A DNA stretch of 64,000 nucleotides from Schistocerca nitens. Lineage: Eukaryota; Arthropoda; Insecta; Orthoptera; Acrididae. The stretch covers positions 15,126,501-15,190,500 of the forward strand of contig NC_064621.1 of the NCBI RefSeq assembly GCF_023898315.1, given 5' to 3'. How positions within the stretch are numbered: the first letter of the stretch is position 1; the number at the start of each line of letters is the position of its first letter. Shown here piece after piece: positions 22,525 through 33,111 of this stretch. The position numbers and the translations under genes were made by a program. The notes beneath the pieces were generated by a model. That model ran no database searches. It saw only the letters and a program-made list of their open reading frames with translations, and was not told the DNA's origin.

Positions 22525-25464
22525 GCCACGAATTCCTTTCCTGTGCAAAACTCTTCATCTCAGAGTAGCACTTGCAACCTACGTCCTCAGTTATTTGCTA
22601 GAATTATTCCAATCTCTGTCTTCCTCTACAGTTTTTGCCCTCTACAGCTCCCTCTACTACCATGGAAGTCATTCCCTCATGTCTTAGCAGATGTCCTATC
22701 ATCCTGTCCCTTCTCCTTATCAGTGTTTTCCACATATTCCTCTCCTCTCCGATTCTGCGTAGAACCTCCTCTTCCTTACCTTATCAGTACACCTAATTTT
22801 CTACATTCGTCTATAGCACCACATCTCAAATGCTAGGATTCTCTTCTGTTCCGGTTTTCCCACAATCCATGTTTCACTACCATACAATGCTGTACTCCAG
22901 ACGCATATCCTCAGAAATTTCTTCCTCAAATTAAGGCCGGTATTTGATATTAGTAGACTTCTCTTGGCCAGAAATGCCTTTTTTGCCATAGCGAGTCTGC
23001 TTTTGATGTCCTCTTTGCTCTGTCCGTCATTGGCTATTTTACTGCCTAGGTAGCAGAATTCCTTAACTTCATTGACTTCGTGACCATCAATCCTGATGTT
23101 AAGTTTCTCGCTCTTCACATTTCTACTACTTCTCATTACCTTCGTCTTTCTCCGATTTACTCTCAAACCATACTGTGTGCTCATTAGACTGTTTATTCCG
23201 TTCAGTAGATCATTTAATTCTTCTTCACTTTCACTCAGGATAGCAATGTCATCAGCGAATCGTATCATTCATATCCTTTCACCTTGTATTTTTATTCCAC
23301 TCCTGAACCTTTCTTTTATTTCCATCATTGCTTCCTCGATGTACAGATTGAAGAGTAGGGGCGAAAGGCTACAGCCTTGTCTTACACCCTTCTTAATACG
23401 AGCGCTTCGTTCTTGATCGTCCACTCTTATTATTCCCTCTTGGTTGTTGTACTTATTGTATATGACCCGTCTCTCCCTATAGCTTACCCCTACTTTTTTC
23501 AGAATCTCGAACAGCTTGCACCATTTTATATTGTCGAACGCTTTTTCCAGGTCGACAAATCCTATTAAAGTGTCTTGATTTTTCTTTAGCCTTGCTTCCA
23601 TTATTAGCCGTAACGTCGGAATTGCCTCTCTCGTCCCTTTACTTTTCCTAAAGCCAAACTGATCGTCACCTAGCGCATTCTCAATTTTCTTTTCCATTCT
23701 TCTGTATATTATTCTTGTAAGCAGCTTGGATGCATGAGCTGTTAAGCTGATTGTGCAATAATTCACGCAATTGTCAGCTCTTGTCGTCTTCGGAATTGTG
23801 TGGATGATGCTTTTCCGAAAGTCAAATGGTATGTCGCCAGACTCATATATTCTACACACCAACGTGAATAGTCGTTTTGTTGCCACTTCCCCCAATGGTT
23901 TTAGAAATTCTGATGGAATGTTATCTATCCCTTGTTCCTTATTTGACTGTAAGTCCTCCAAAGCTCTTTTAAATTCCGATTCTAATACTGGATCCCCTAT
24001 CTCTTCTAAATCGACTCCTGTTTCTTCTTCTATCACATCAGACAAATCTTCACCCTCACAGAGGCTTTCAATGTATTCTGTCCACCTATCTGCTCTCTCC
24101 TTTGCATTTAACAGTGGAATTCCCGTTGCACTCTTAATGTTACCACCGTTGCTTTTAATGTCACCAAAGGTTGTTTTGACTTTCCTGTATGCTGAGTCTA
24201 TCCTTCCGACAATCATATATTTTTCGATGTCTTCACATTTTTCCTGCAGCCATTTCGTCTTAGCTTCCCTGCACTTCCTATTTATTCCATTCCTCAGCGA
24301 CTTGTATTTCTGTATTCCTGATTTTCCCGGAACATGTCTGTACTTCCTCCTTTCATCAATCAACTGAAGTATTTCTTCTGTTACCCATGGTTTCTTCGCA
24401 GCTACCTTCTTTGTACCTATGTTTTCCTTCCCAACTTCTGTGATGGCCCTTTTTAGAGATGTCCATTCCTCTTCAACTGTACTAGCTACTGCGGTATTCC
24501 TTATTGCTGTATCTACAGCGTTAGAGAACTTCAAACGTATCTCGTCATTCCTTAGTACTTCCGTATCCCACTTCTTTGCGTATTGATTCTTCCTGACTAA
24601 TGTCTTGAACTTCAGCCTACTTTTCATCACTACTATATTGTGATCTGAGTCTATATCTGCTTCTGGGTACGCCTTACAATCCAGTATCTGATTTCGGAAT
24701 CTCTGTCTGACCATGATGTAATCTAATTGAAATCTTCCCGTATCCCCCGGCCTTTTCCAAGTATATCTCGTCCTCTTGTGATTCTTGAACAGGGTATTCG
24801 CTATTACTAGCTGAAACTTGTTACAGAACTCAATTAGTCTTTCTCCTCTTTCATTCCTTGTCCCAAGCCCATATTCTCCTGTAACGTTTTCTTCTACTCC
24901 TGCCCCTACAACTGCATTCCAGTCGCCCATGAGTATTAGATTTTCGTCCCCCTTTACATTCTGCATTACCCTTTCAATATCCTCATACACTTTCTCTATC
25001 TGTTCAGCTTCAGTTTGCGACGTGGGCATGTATACCTGAACTATTGTTGTCGGTGTTGGTCTGCTGTCGATTCTGATTAGAACAACCCGGTCACTGAACT
25101 GTTCACAGTAACACACCCTCAGCCCTACCTTCCTATTCATAACGAATCCTACACCTGTTATACCATTTTCTGCTGCTGTTGATATTACCCAATACTCATC
25201 CGACCAGAAATCCTTGTCTTCCTTCCACTTCACTTCACTGACCCCTACTATATCTAGACTGAGCCTTTGCATTTCCCTTTTCAGATTTTCTAGTTTCGCT
25301 ACCACGTTCAAGCTTCTGACATTCCACGCCCCGACTCGTAGAACGTTATCCTTTCGTTGATTATTCGATCTTCTTCTCATGGTAACCTCCCCCTTGGCAG
25401 TCCCCTCCCGGAGATCCGAATAGGGGACTATTCCGGAATCTTTTGCCAATGGAGAGATCATCAT
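22525..25464 (-). pseudogene. RTE-type LINE polyprotein with nonsense and frame lesions
   Basis: The frame opens at ATG 25464 or the internal ATG at 25380. The protein has an APE-like endonuclease (GAWNVRSLN, VGVSEVKW, GDWNAVVG, SDHN), a linker, and RT with motif A FVDLEKAFDN and QGCSLSP. An in-frame TGA at 23269-23271 falls five codons before the FADD catalytic motif, and the frame then continues unchanged through 22801. A second stop and a small deletion follow in the C-terminal domain, whose remains reach the tail near 22525. The EN domain, including its N-terminus, looks complete, unlike in the 14.9 kb copy. The element is recently dead: few lesions over nearly 3 kb. Confidence 0.87.
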
Positions 25465-25725
25465 GACACTTCTTCAATTACAGGCCACATGTTACACGTT
25501 ACGTGTCTTTAATGCAGTGGTTTCCATTGCCTTCTGCATCCTCATGTCGTTGATCATTGCTGATTCTTCCCCCTTAAGGGGCAATTTCCCACCCCTAGGA
25601 CAAGAGAGTGCCCTGAACCTCTATCCGCTCCTCCGCCCTCTTTGACAAGGCCGTTGGCAGAATGAGGCTGACTTCTTATGCCGGAAGTCTTCGGCCGCCA
25701 ATGCTGATTATTTATCAAAATTTAG

Positions 25726-25785
25726 GCAGTGCCGGGGATCGAACCCGGGACCGAAGACTTTTGATCATGAATCAAAGACGCTACC
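25726..25785 (-). promoter_or_regulatory. tRNA-like module, 3' part with B box, at LINE 5' end
   Basis: The minus strand reads GGTAGCGTC, then an anticodon-arm-like inverted segment (CTTTTGATCATG area), then B box GGGTTCGATCCC and an acceptor-like end GCACTGCC. The missing 5' part, with A box TGGTCTAGGGG, sits at 26078-26095, separated by the 5S/SINE insert. Rejoined, it would look like an internal Pol III promoter of tRNA origin. I do not call it a tRNA gene. Confidence 0.7.
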
Positions 25786-25949
25786 TTTTTTTTTAAGTTC
25801 AATTTGTTCGTTATAGTTCGTTGCAATAGTTCGTGGCGGACGTCCCCTGACGTCCGTTGAAGTTCGTTATTGATCCATTCACTCAGTTTTTTTATTACAG
25901 AGGGCAGCTAACCCTCTGACCGAACACGCTGAGCTACCGTGCCGGCAGA
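25786..25949 (-). mobile_element. tRNA-headed SINE with A9 tail, nested in LINE 5' module
   Basis: The minus strand starts GCCGGCACGGTAGCTCAG, a clear tRNA 5' half with A box. A body rich in AACGAAC repeats follows, and it ends in nine A (25786-25794). The B box is not preserved. It lies 10 bases downstream (minus sense) of the 5S-like sequence, so the two may form one composite SINE. Confidence 0.78.
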
Positions 25950-25959
25950 ATGAAGGTGA

Positions 25960-26077
25960 GCCAACAGCACCCGGTGTTCGCAGGCAGTCACCCATCCAAG
26001 TACTAACCGGGCGCGATGTTGCTTAACTTCGGTGATCGGACGAGAACCGGTGTATTCAACATGGTATGGCCGCTGGC
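25960..26077 (-). rRNA. 5S rRNA-like sequence (probably a pseudogene or SINE module)
   Basis: 118 bases on the minus strand, close to the 119-120 of animal 5S rRNA. Conserved blocks are visible: CCATACCA near the 5' end, GGTTCTCGTCCGATCACCGA, GTTAAGCAACATCG, and GGTTAGTACTTGGATGGGTG. The two ends (GCCAGCGGC and GCTGTTGGC) can form the 9-bp helix I with G-U pairs. Against a functional gene are changes in normally invariant stretches (CGCGCCCGG, CTGCCTGCG), the lack of a T-run terminator, and its position inside a LINE/SINE insertion. It is best read as a 5S-derived copy captured by a retroposon. Confidence 0.85.
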
Positions 26078-26095
26078 ACCCCTAGACCATGGGTA

Positions 26096-26108
26096 CCTTC
26101 CGCACCGT
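26096..26108 (+). repeat. Target-site duplication, LINE 5' side
   Basis: ccttccgcaccgt, partner of 22446-22458. It lies 18 bases beyond the 5S-like sequence, so that sequence is inside the inserted unit. Confidence 0.7.
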
Positions 26109-27929
26109 ACGACACACGAATCACTCTAAATAGGTAACCTCACATCTTCGTCTTTCTTTTCATGTTGCACGGAAAAACTTTATACGAAAGCGTTGTCACT
26201 ACATTCACACGCTCCGGTCTCCAATTCGGATGCAGAACCTCACCCACGAGCAAAGCGATAATATAGTCGGTATTCAAATAACAAGAATGCACTTCAGTGA
26301 CGTCGTCGACAACTGCCGATACTTCTACGGCGAACAGCTTGTCATTTTGTAGGCACACATAGCACTAGAGATCGCTCTGCATCGCAGTTCAAACCATCGC
26401 TGGGAATGGCTACGCCGATAATGAAATCAAAAGACGGCGTATGCACAGGGACAACACCCATCGTAAGTAACTAACGTCAAGGCGTCGTATGAAAACTGTG
26501 AGTATCCTGGGAAAAGCATTCACCTAGCTGTGTATTAAATGATCAACTTATCAGATGAGACCTATTCTTTGAAAGACATTTGTTTTATATAATCTACGCT
26601 ACTGCAAAGATGCGCCTCTAGCGCGGACGCTAATACATCGATTGCTCAAAGAAACATTTTAACAAAAGCTGAACTGAACGTTCCACTTCAATCCAAATAA
26701 AAAATATGACGGTAAAAAACCTTTGTAGATGTTCAGATTTTATCGTACTTCTGCTGGTTATGTGCAAGCTTAAAGAAGGTCGTCTTTGAGCCATAAAAGT
26801 GTGCGGTCTTGCCAGCGTGCAGACAACAGGTATTAATTAATAAAATTCGAGTAATTTATGTTCGATACTGTAAACCGGCAAGTTATTGTTATGAAGGTGT
26901 TGAACGGTGCAAGAATTGTCTCGAAGGAAGGAGAAAAGTAATGACTGTAGTTTGTGACAAAACCGTGAACCAAGATGCTAGCACAGGACAGGCTGAAATC
27001 TGATCGCACCATTGAGTTAGAAAATTACTTATCTAAACTATACTGTTTATAAATAAGCCCTAATTGCTTGTGAGAATTATTTGAATACATTTGGTTTTTA
27101 CCAGAATTCTTGTTCTATTATTTTCCTTTTTTTACCTCCATGTCATTTTATTTTTATAAATGTCAAACAGCCTTTACTACAGCAGAGGATACTGCGGCAT
27201 CCTGGTCTTAGACAGAAGGCCGCTCCTTGTCTTCTATACAATTCATATCTGCCCCATTGATTAATAATTTCATTTGCAAATGCAAATTTTTTATTGTTCA
27301 TTCTTAAAGGTCCCTTAGGTAATTATAAAATTCATTCTGATTACGTAAAGAAATACGGATTGTTCTTTTCCAAATAATAGAAGCCTTTGCGTAATCAAAA
27401 ACTAGCCTCCTACTGACAACGGACAGGAGGCGACCAGAAGACGGACGTCTTCGACCGCTTTCGTGTTTCCTGTGCCAAAGCTGTGCCAAACTGGGAACAC
27501 GACAATCTAGTATATATATGTATATTAAAATTGAAAAAATTGAAATATATTTAACTTATTTTTTTCTCTTATCATACTAGAGGCACAACTAAAGATGAAA
27601 AACGTCAGGCGTTGTCGACAGTAAATTATTAACCAACAACAAATGAGCGAGTAGCGCTAAATGTCTCCCTTTGCCTGGGTCAAACAACGGAGAGACTGAA
27701 TCAGCGCTGCTTGCTCACTTGGTGTTCACTACCGACAACTTGTGGCAGTGGTCACTTTTGTTGAGTGGCGAAGCTAGCCGTTTAGTGTATGTTGTTTCCC
27801 TGCATATGCCTTTAATCAGTATACGCTCTCATTTGATTTTATGGGTGGAGTAGTGTCATATATTAACGTTGTAATAACTTGTATATTGTTAAGCTTGAGG
27901 CTGTTGGAAGCCAGTAGGGCACTCCAAGA
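26109..27929. other. Unassigned region
   Basis: No recognised gene, RNA or repeat in about 1.8 kb. Composition varies and the short frames have no motif. Confidence 0.45.
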
Positions 27930-28160
27930 CAGGAAATGATAGACACAGTACAGACAGCAGGCAAAAGTGGTAGCGTTTGGGCTACCGGAGGAAACTGCTA
28001 ACGCTAGATCCCTGGAACTGCAGACACTCTGTGCAGCTGTCGTAAGGGACAAGTTTCACTTGAGAGAATTAAGTGGTGACTCTGTCCATCGCCTAGACGC
28101 TATTGTAAGGCGTCGCAGTAGAGGATGGTCACGAAAACGCTCGTCTTAGCAGAGAGGGCT
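27930..28160 (+). other. Weak LINE ORF1-like coding fragment
   Basis: The frame 27967-28149 reads VAFGLPEETANARSLELQ, then LHGDSVHRLD-type residues (GDSVHRLDAI). The pattern 'V.FGLPE ... D.VHRL' resembles a segment found in some LINE-encoded ORF1-type proteins. The similarity is short and from memory. It could also be chance. No larger frame surrounds it. Confidence 0.25.
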
Positions 28161-30176
28161 TGATACTTACCACTGAGAATCTCAACGTCAGTGCGTTTAC
28201 AGAGGTCCTCTTTCACGAAAAGCCTCTAGGCGGGACAAGGTGCCGCAAAACACTGTTGCTGTTGGTCGTAAGTGGGAGGGCAGTGACGTTTAGCTTTTAG
28301 ATGAACGCTGTTGCTACCAATTTGGGAGTTTGTTAATGTAAAGTCCAGAAACATCCCTACCTATCGAGTAGGCGGAGGGGTAGTTGGCCACAGGCATCAA
28401 GGAGGTGCAGAGTCACTAGTCAGTTTTGCCGAAGCCTGTAAAGTGCCAGTGGATTGGTGGGCCAACTAAAGGAAAGGTGAAATAGTGCGCCCCCACAATT
28501 CTTTCTGTTTTCAGACAGAGCTCTCAGTCAGATCATTGGGGCACAGACTCTGTGTCGGTTGTTGCCGGCCTCGGTAAGCTCCAAGAAGTCTGTTTTTGTC
28601 ACTTGGAGTACTGCTCTCGAAGTTTATACTTTAAAATGGTGCTAGTGATTGCTTTTTCTGTTAGCTCTCACCCCATAGGTTCAGACACTGACTTATGTTG
28701 TTCAACCAGTTGCACCCTTTGTTTTTTCTAATGTTTGCAATTAGCCTTCATTGTAGTAGGTACTCAATTGCATATAAATAATGTTAATCAGACCCATGAG
28801 TATCCTTACGTTTACTGCTGTTTGTATTCTACAGAGCTTCAAAATCCGTGCCTCTTTTAGGTACCCTGAGTCAGTGCTTAGTCAGCAAGCCACCCATCAC
28901 CTGAAGTTTGTCTTACCCGGCTTTATTTTCATAAGTTATTTGAACATTATATGCGCTGCGACAAGCTCAGTTTCCCAACGTCGAAATCGCAACAGCTTGT
29001 AGGAGTCTCAGGTGGCACCGACGCTACAGCCTAAACCAATGACATCGACCTGCTTATCACGGCTGATATTTGCCGCAAAGCCTTCATAACTCGTGTTGCG
29101 CATGCGCACAGAGCACTTTTCGTGGCCCCAGCACAGCTTAAGAGCGCACTTCTCGTGGCGCGATCGTAGTAAACGCTGTAAGCCTTTCTTTATCTGGGCA
29201 GTCCCATAAAGAGTGTTCCGAACATTTACGTTCAAAACTGTACAGACGGTAGAGGATACTTAATTCAGTTTTTTTAGGTTAGGAACCAACTGTCAGAAAT
29301 GAATATCTCAGTCCCTATCAGGGCCTTGAGTGAGCACTACGTGTTAGGCACGTGTCTTTAAGCTTCTTATGTTCCACCTGCCTCGTCGACTTGGGTGCAG
29401 CTACCTTCAAATACAATACACAATCGTCTGTGACGTGTCCAGGGTGAAATTTACGACTGTTCACACTTGATGACTAGTTGTCAAAGATAAAAGCATTACT
29501 CGGCACAGGTGCTTACTGGCATGCAGTTAGTGTGGGGTGTCGAGAACGTAATGTGTAGACAGCCGAACGAATGTGCACACGAATAGATTCTCACCGGAGT
29601 CTTCCAGTTTCAAGGAAATTTGTCACCAATAATAAAACTAGGATGATCTCGACAAAGAGTTGTTTCCATAGTATAATTTGAGGAAATTGTGTTGGATGGT
29701 GTGGGGGAAGATTTTTAGTAAGCAACTGTCAACGTCCGCGTGAAACGCACGCATTGGGAAATAAACTCTGATGGTGAAGCACTAGTTATATACTTTTTAT
29801 AAACAAAGAGAGGAAGCAGTGGGGTCGTTCGATTGTGAATCGAGAGCTCAGTTCTGTCAACGAATTGTCCTGAACAGATCTGTAGTGCTTTACATCGTAC
29901 AGTCCATATTGTTCGCGGGTGAACGTGTTCTATCCGTCATGGTGTTATCAACTACCGCAGTAGCCGCTTTTCAGGGTAATACGTGAGTCCCGGATCACTT
30001 TCAGTGACTGTTATCTGCCTTCGGGCTGAAATTATTCAAGATGATTTTTAGGATCCTTTTTACTGCGACTCCATTTGAACGGCGCACGTTACCTGGTGTT
30101 CATTCGAGACATGGTGTCACCTCTTGTGCTACGCGACGCTGATGCAGGTGATAGATGTCACCAGTAAGCCCACCCC
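28161..30176. other. Unassigned region before the CR1 3' end
   Basis: About 2 kb without recognised genes. Small frames at 28781-29002 (+) and 29008-29235 (-) show no motif. Moderate GC throughout. Confidence 0.45.
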
Positions 30177-30198
30177 TACATCTACATCTACATCTATA
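30177..30198 (-). repeat. CR1 3'-terminal (TAGATG)n microsatellite
   Basis: Three TAGATG-type units end the minus-strand LINE. The same kind of tail recurs near 49870, 53660 and 54670 at other CR1 ends. Confidence 0.85.
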
Positions 30199-30246
30199 CT
30201 CCGCGAGCCACCTTACGGTGTGTGGCGGAGGGTACTTATTGTACCA

Positions 30247-33111
30247 CTATCTGATCCCCCCTTCCCTGTTCCATTCACGAATTGTGCGTGGGAAGAACGA
30301 CTGCTTGTAAGTCTCCGTATTTGCTCTAATTTCTCGGATCTTTTCGTTGTGATCATTACGCGAGATATATGTGGGCGGTAGTAATATGTTGCCCATCTCT
30401 TCCCGGAATGTGCTCTCTCGTAATTTCGATAATAAACCTCTCCGTATTGCGTAACGCCTTACTTGAAGTGTCCGCCACTGGAGCTTGTTCAGCATCTCCG
30501 TAACGCTCTCGCGCTGACTAAATGTCCCCATGACGAATCGCGCTGCTTTTCGCTGGATCATGTCTATCTCTTCTATTAATCCAACCTGGTAAGGGTCCCA
30601 TACTGATGAGCAATACTCAAGAATCGGACGAACAAGCGTTTTGTAAGCTACTTCTTTCGTCGATGAGTCACATTTTCTTAGAATTCTTCCTATGAATCTC
30701 AACCTGGCGCCTGCTTTTCCCACTATTTGTTTTATGTGATCATTCCACTTCAGATCGCTCCGGATAGTAACTCCTAAGTATTTTACGGTCGTTACCGCTT
30801 CCAATGATTTACCACCTATGGCATAATCGTACTGGAATGGATTTCTGCCCCTATGTATGCGCATTATATTACATTTATCTACGTTTAGGGAAAGCTGCCA
30901 GCTGTCGAACCATTCATTAATCCTCTGCAGGTCTTCCTGGAGTACGTACGAGTCTTCTGATGTTGCTACTTTCTTGTAGACAACCGTGTCATCTGCAAAT
31001 AGCCTCACGGAGCTACCGATGTTGTCAACTAAGTCATTTATGTTTATTGTAAACAATAAAGGTCCTATCACGCTTCCTTGCGGTACTCCCGAAATTACCT
31101 CTACATCTGCAGATTTTGAACCGTTAAGAATGACATGTTGTGTTCTTTCTTCTAGGAAATCCTGAATCCAATCACAAACCTGGTCCGATATTCCGTAAGC
31201 TCGTATTTTTTTCACTAAACGTAAGTGCGGAACCGTATCAAATGCCTTCCTGAAGTCCAGGAATACGGCATCAGTCTGCTCGCCAGTGTCTACGGCACTG
31301 TGAATTTCTTGAACAAATAGGGCGAGCTGAGTTTCACATGATCTCTGTTTGCGGAATCCATGTTGGTTATGATGAAGGAGATTTGTATTATCTAAGAACG
31401 TCATAATACGAGAACACAAAACATGTTCCATTATTCTACAACAGATTGACGTAAGCGAAATAGGCCTATAATTATTCGCATCTGGTTTATGACCCTTCTT
31501 GAAAATGGGAACGACCTGCGCTTTCTTCCAGTCGCTAGGTACTTTACGTTCTTCCAGAGATCTACGATAAATTGCTGATAGAAAGGGGGCAAGTTCTTTA
31601 GCATAATCACTGTAGAATCTTAAGGGTATCTCGTCTGGTCCGGATGCTTTTCCGCTACTAAGTGATAGCAGTTGTTTTTCAATTCCGATATCGTTTATTT
31701 CAATATTTTCCATTTTGGCGTCCGTGCAACGGCTGAAGTCAGGGACCGTGTTACGATTTTCCGCAGTGAAACAGTTTCGGAACACTGAATTCAGTATTTC
31801 TGCCTTTCTTCGGTCGTCCTCTGTTTCGGTGCCATCGTGGTCAACGAGTGACTGAATAGGGGATTTAGATCCGCTTACCGATTTTACATATGACCAAAAC
31901 TTTTTAGGGTTCTTGTTTAGATTGTTTGCCAATGTTTTATGTTCGAATTCGTTGAATGCTTCTCTCATTGCTCTCTTTACGCTCTTTTTCGCTTCGTTCA
32001 GCTTTTCCTTATCAGCTATGATTCGACTACTCTTAAACCTATGATGAAGCTTTCTTTGTTTCCGTAGTACCTTTCGTACATGATTGTTATACCACGGTGG
32101 ATCTTTCCCCTCGCTTTGGACCTTAGTCGGTACGAACTTATCTAAGGCGTACTGGACGATGTTTCTGAATTTTTTCCATTTTTGTTCCACATCCTCTTCC
32201 TCAGAAATGAACGTTTGATGGTGGTCACTCAGATATTCTGCGATTTGTGCCCTATCACTCTTGTTAAGCAAATATATTTTCCTTCCTTTCTTGGCATTTC
32301 TTATTACACTTGTAGTCATTGATGCAACCACTGACTTATGATCACTGATACCCTCTTCTACATTCACGGAGTCGAAAAGTTCCGGTCCATTTGTTGCTAT
32401 GAGGTCTAAAACGTTAGCTTCACGAGTTGGTTCTCTAACTATCTGCTCGAAGTAATTCTCGGACAAGGCAGTCAGGATAATGTCACAAGAGTCTCTGTCC
32501 CTGGCTCCAGTTCTGATTGTGTGACTATCCCATTCTTTACCTGGTAGATTGAAGTCTCCCCCTATTACAATAGTATGATCACGAAACTTCTTCACGACGT
32601 TCTGCAGGTTCTCTCTGAGGCGCTCAACTACTACGGTTGCTGATGCAGGTGGTCTATAGAAGCATCCGACTATCATATCTGACCCACCTTTGATACTTAA
32701 CTTAACCCAGATTATTTCACATTCGCATTCGCTAATAACTTCACTGGATATTATTGAATTCTTTACTGCTATAAATACTCCTCCACCATTGGCGTTTATC
32801 CTATCCTTGCGGTATATATTCCATTCTGTGTCTAGGATTTCGTTACTGTTCACTTCCGGTTTTAACCAACTTTCCGTTCCTAATACTATATGCGCACTAT
32901 TTCCTTCAATAAGAGATACTAATTCAGGAACCTTGCCCTGGATACTCCTGCAGTTTACCAATATTACGTTAACTTTTCCTGTTTTTGGTCTCTGAGGACG
33001 GACGTTCTTTATCAACGATGATAATGTTCTCTCTGGTAAGCCGTCAGGTATTTTATCGTTTCGCCCAAGGGGGGGTCCCTCTAACCTAAAAAACCCCCGT
33101 GTGCACGCCAC
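30247..33111 (-). CDS. CR1 ORF2: APE endonuclease and reverse transcriptase
   Basis: The 954-codon frame encodes the CR1 replication enzyme. The endonuclease spans residues 48-265: NCRSIQ at 53-58, E80 in GTESW, GGDFN at 184-188 and SDH at 256-258. A linker with DPPWYNNHVRKVLRKQRK follows. RT spans about 480-800: YRPISL, HGFRKQRS at 584-591, motif A D619 in FLDFRKAFD, PQGSVIGPLLF, and FADD at 705-708. The C-terminal domain ends shortly before the tail, and no RNase H is present. The open frame extends to 33126 but starts at no ATG; codon 33109-33111 is GTG, and the first Met is residue 146, beyond catalytic E80. It overlaps ORF1 in the -1 frame, so entry by frameshift at 33087-33093 is proposed. 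All catalytic residues I can check are present. Confidence 0.9.
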   Translation of the reverse strand: MACTRGFFRLEGPPLGRNDKIPDGLPERTLSSLIKNVRPQRPKTGKVNVILVNCRSIQGKVPELVSLIEGNSAHIVLGTESWLKPEVNSNEILDTEWNIYRKDRINANGGGVFIAVKNSIISSEVISECECEIIWVKLSIKGGSDMIVGCFYRPPASATVVVERLRENLQNVVKKFRDHTIVIGGDFNLPGKEWDSHTIRTGARDRDSCDIILTALSENYFEQIVREPTREANVLDLIATNGPELFDSVNVEEGISDHKSVVASMTTSVIRNAKKGRKIYLLNKSDRAQIAEYLSDHHQTFISEEEDVEQKWKKFRNIVQYALDKFVPTKVQSEGKDPPWYNNHVRKVLRKQRKLHHRFKSSRIIADKEKLNEAKKSVKRAMREAFNEFEHKTLANNLNKNPKKFWSYVKSVSGSKSPIQSLVDHDGTETEDDRRKAEILNSVFRNCFTAENRNTVPDFSRCTDAKMENIEINDIGIEKQLLSLSSGKASGPDEIPLRFYSDYAKELAPFLSAIYRRSLEERKVPSDWKKAQVVPIFKKGHKPDANNYRPISLTSICCRIMEHVLCSRIMTFLDNTNLLHHNQHGFRKQRSCETQLALFVQEIHSAVDTGEQTDAVFLDFRKAFDTVPHLRLVKKIRAYGISDQVCDWIQDFLEERTQHVILNGSKSADVEVISGVPQGSVIGPLLFTININDLVDNIGSSVRLFADDTVVYKKVATSEDSYVLQEDLQRINEWFDSWQLSLNVDKCNIMRIHRGRNPFQYDYAIGGKSLEAVTTVKYLGVTIRSDLKWNDHIKQIVGKAGARLRFIGRILRKCDSSTKEVAYKTLVRPILEYCSSVWDPYQVGLIEEIDMIQRKAARFVMGTFSQRESVTEMLNKLQWRTLQVRRYAIRRGLLSKLRESTFREEMGNILLPPTYISRNDHNEKIREIRANTETYKQSFFPRTIREWNREGGIR

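Larger units (their letters stand above)
22459..26095 (-). mobile_element. Composite RTE-type LINE insertion with poly-A tail and 13-bp TSD
   Basis: The unit ends in a 34-base poly-A run (poly-T on this strand, 22458-22491). It is flanked by ccttgcgcaccgt (22446-22458) and ccttccgcaccgt (26096-26108), 12 of 13 identical, so the whole interval behaves as one insertion. In minus-strand order it holds the start of a tRNA-like module, a 5S rRNA-like sequence, a tRNA-headed SINE, the rest of the tRNA-like module, a roughly 260-bp leader, the LINE frame and the tail. It differs from the 14.9 kb LINE family in sequence and in having poly-A instead of AAC. Confidence 0.8.

Noticed and set aside
25726-25785. 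A tRNA gene
   Set aside because: Only a 3' half with B box is present; the A-box part lies about 300 bp away across the 5S/SINE insert.
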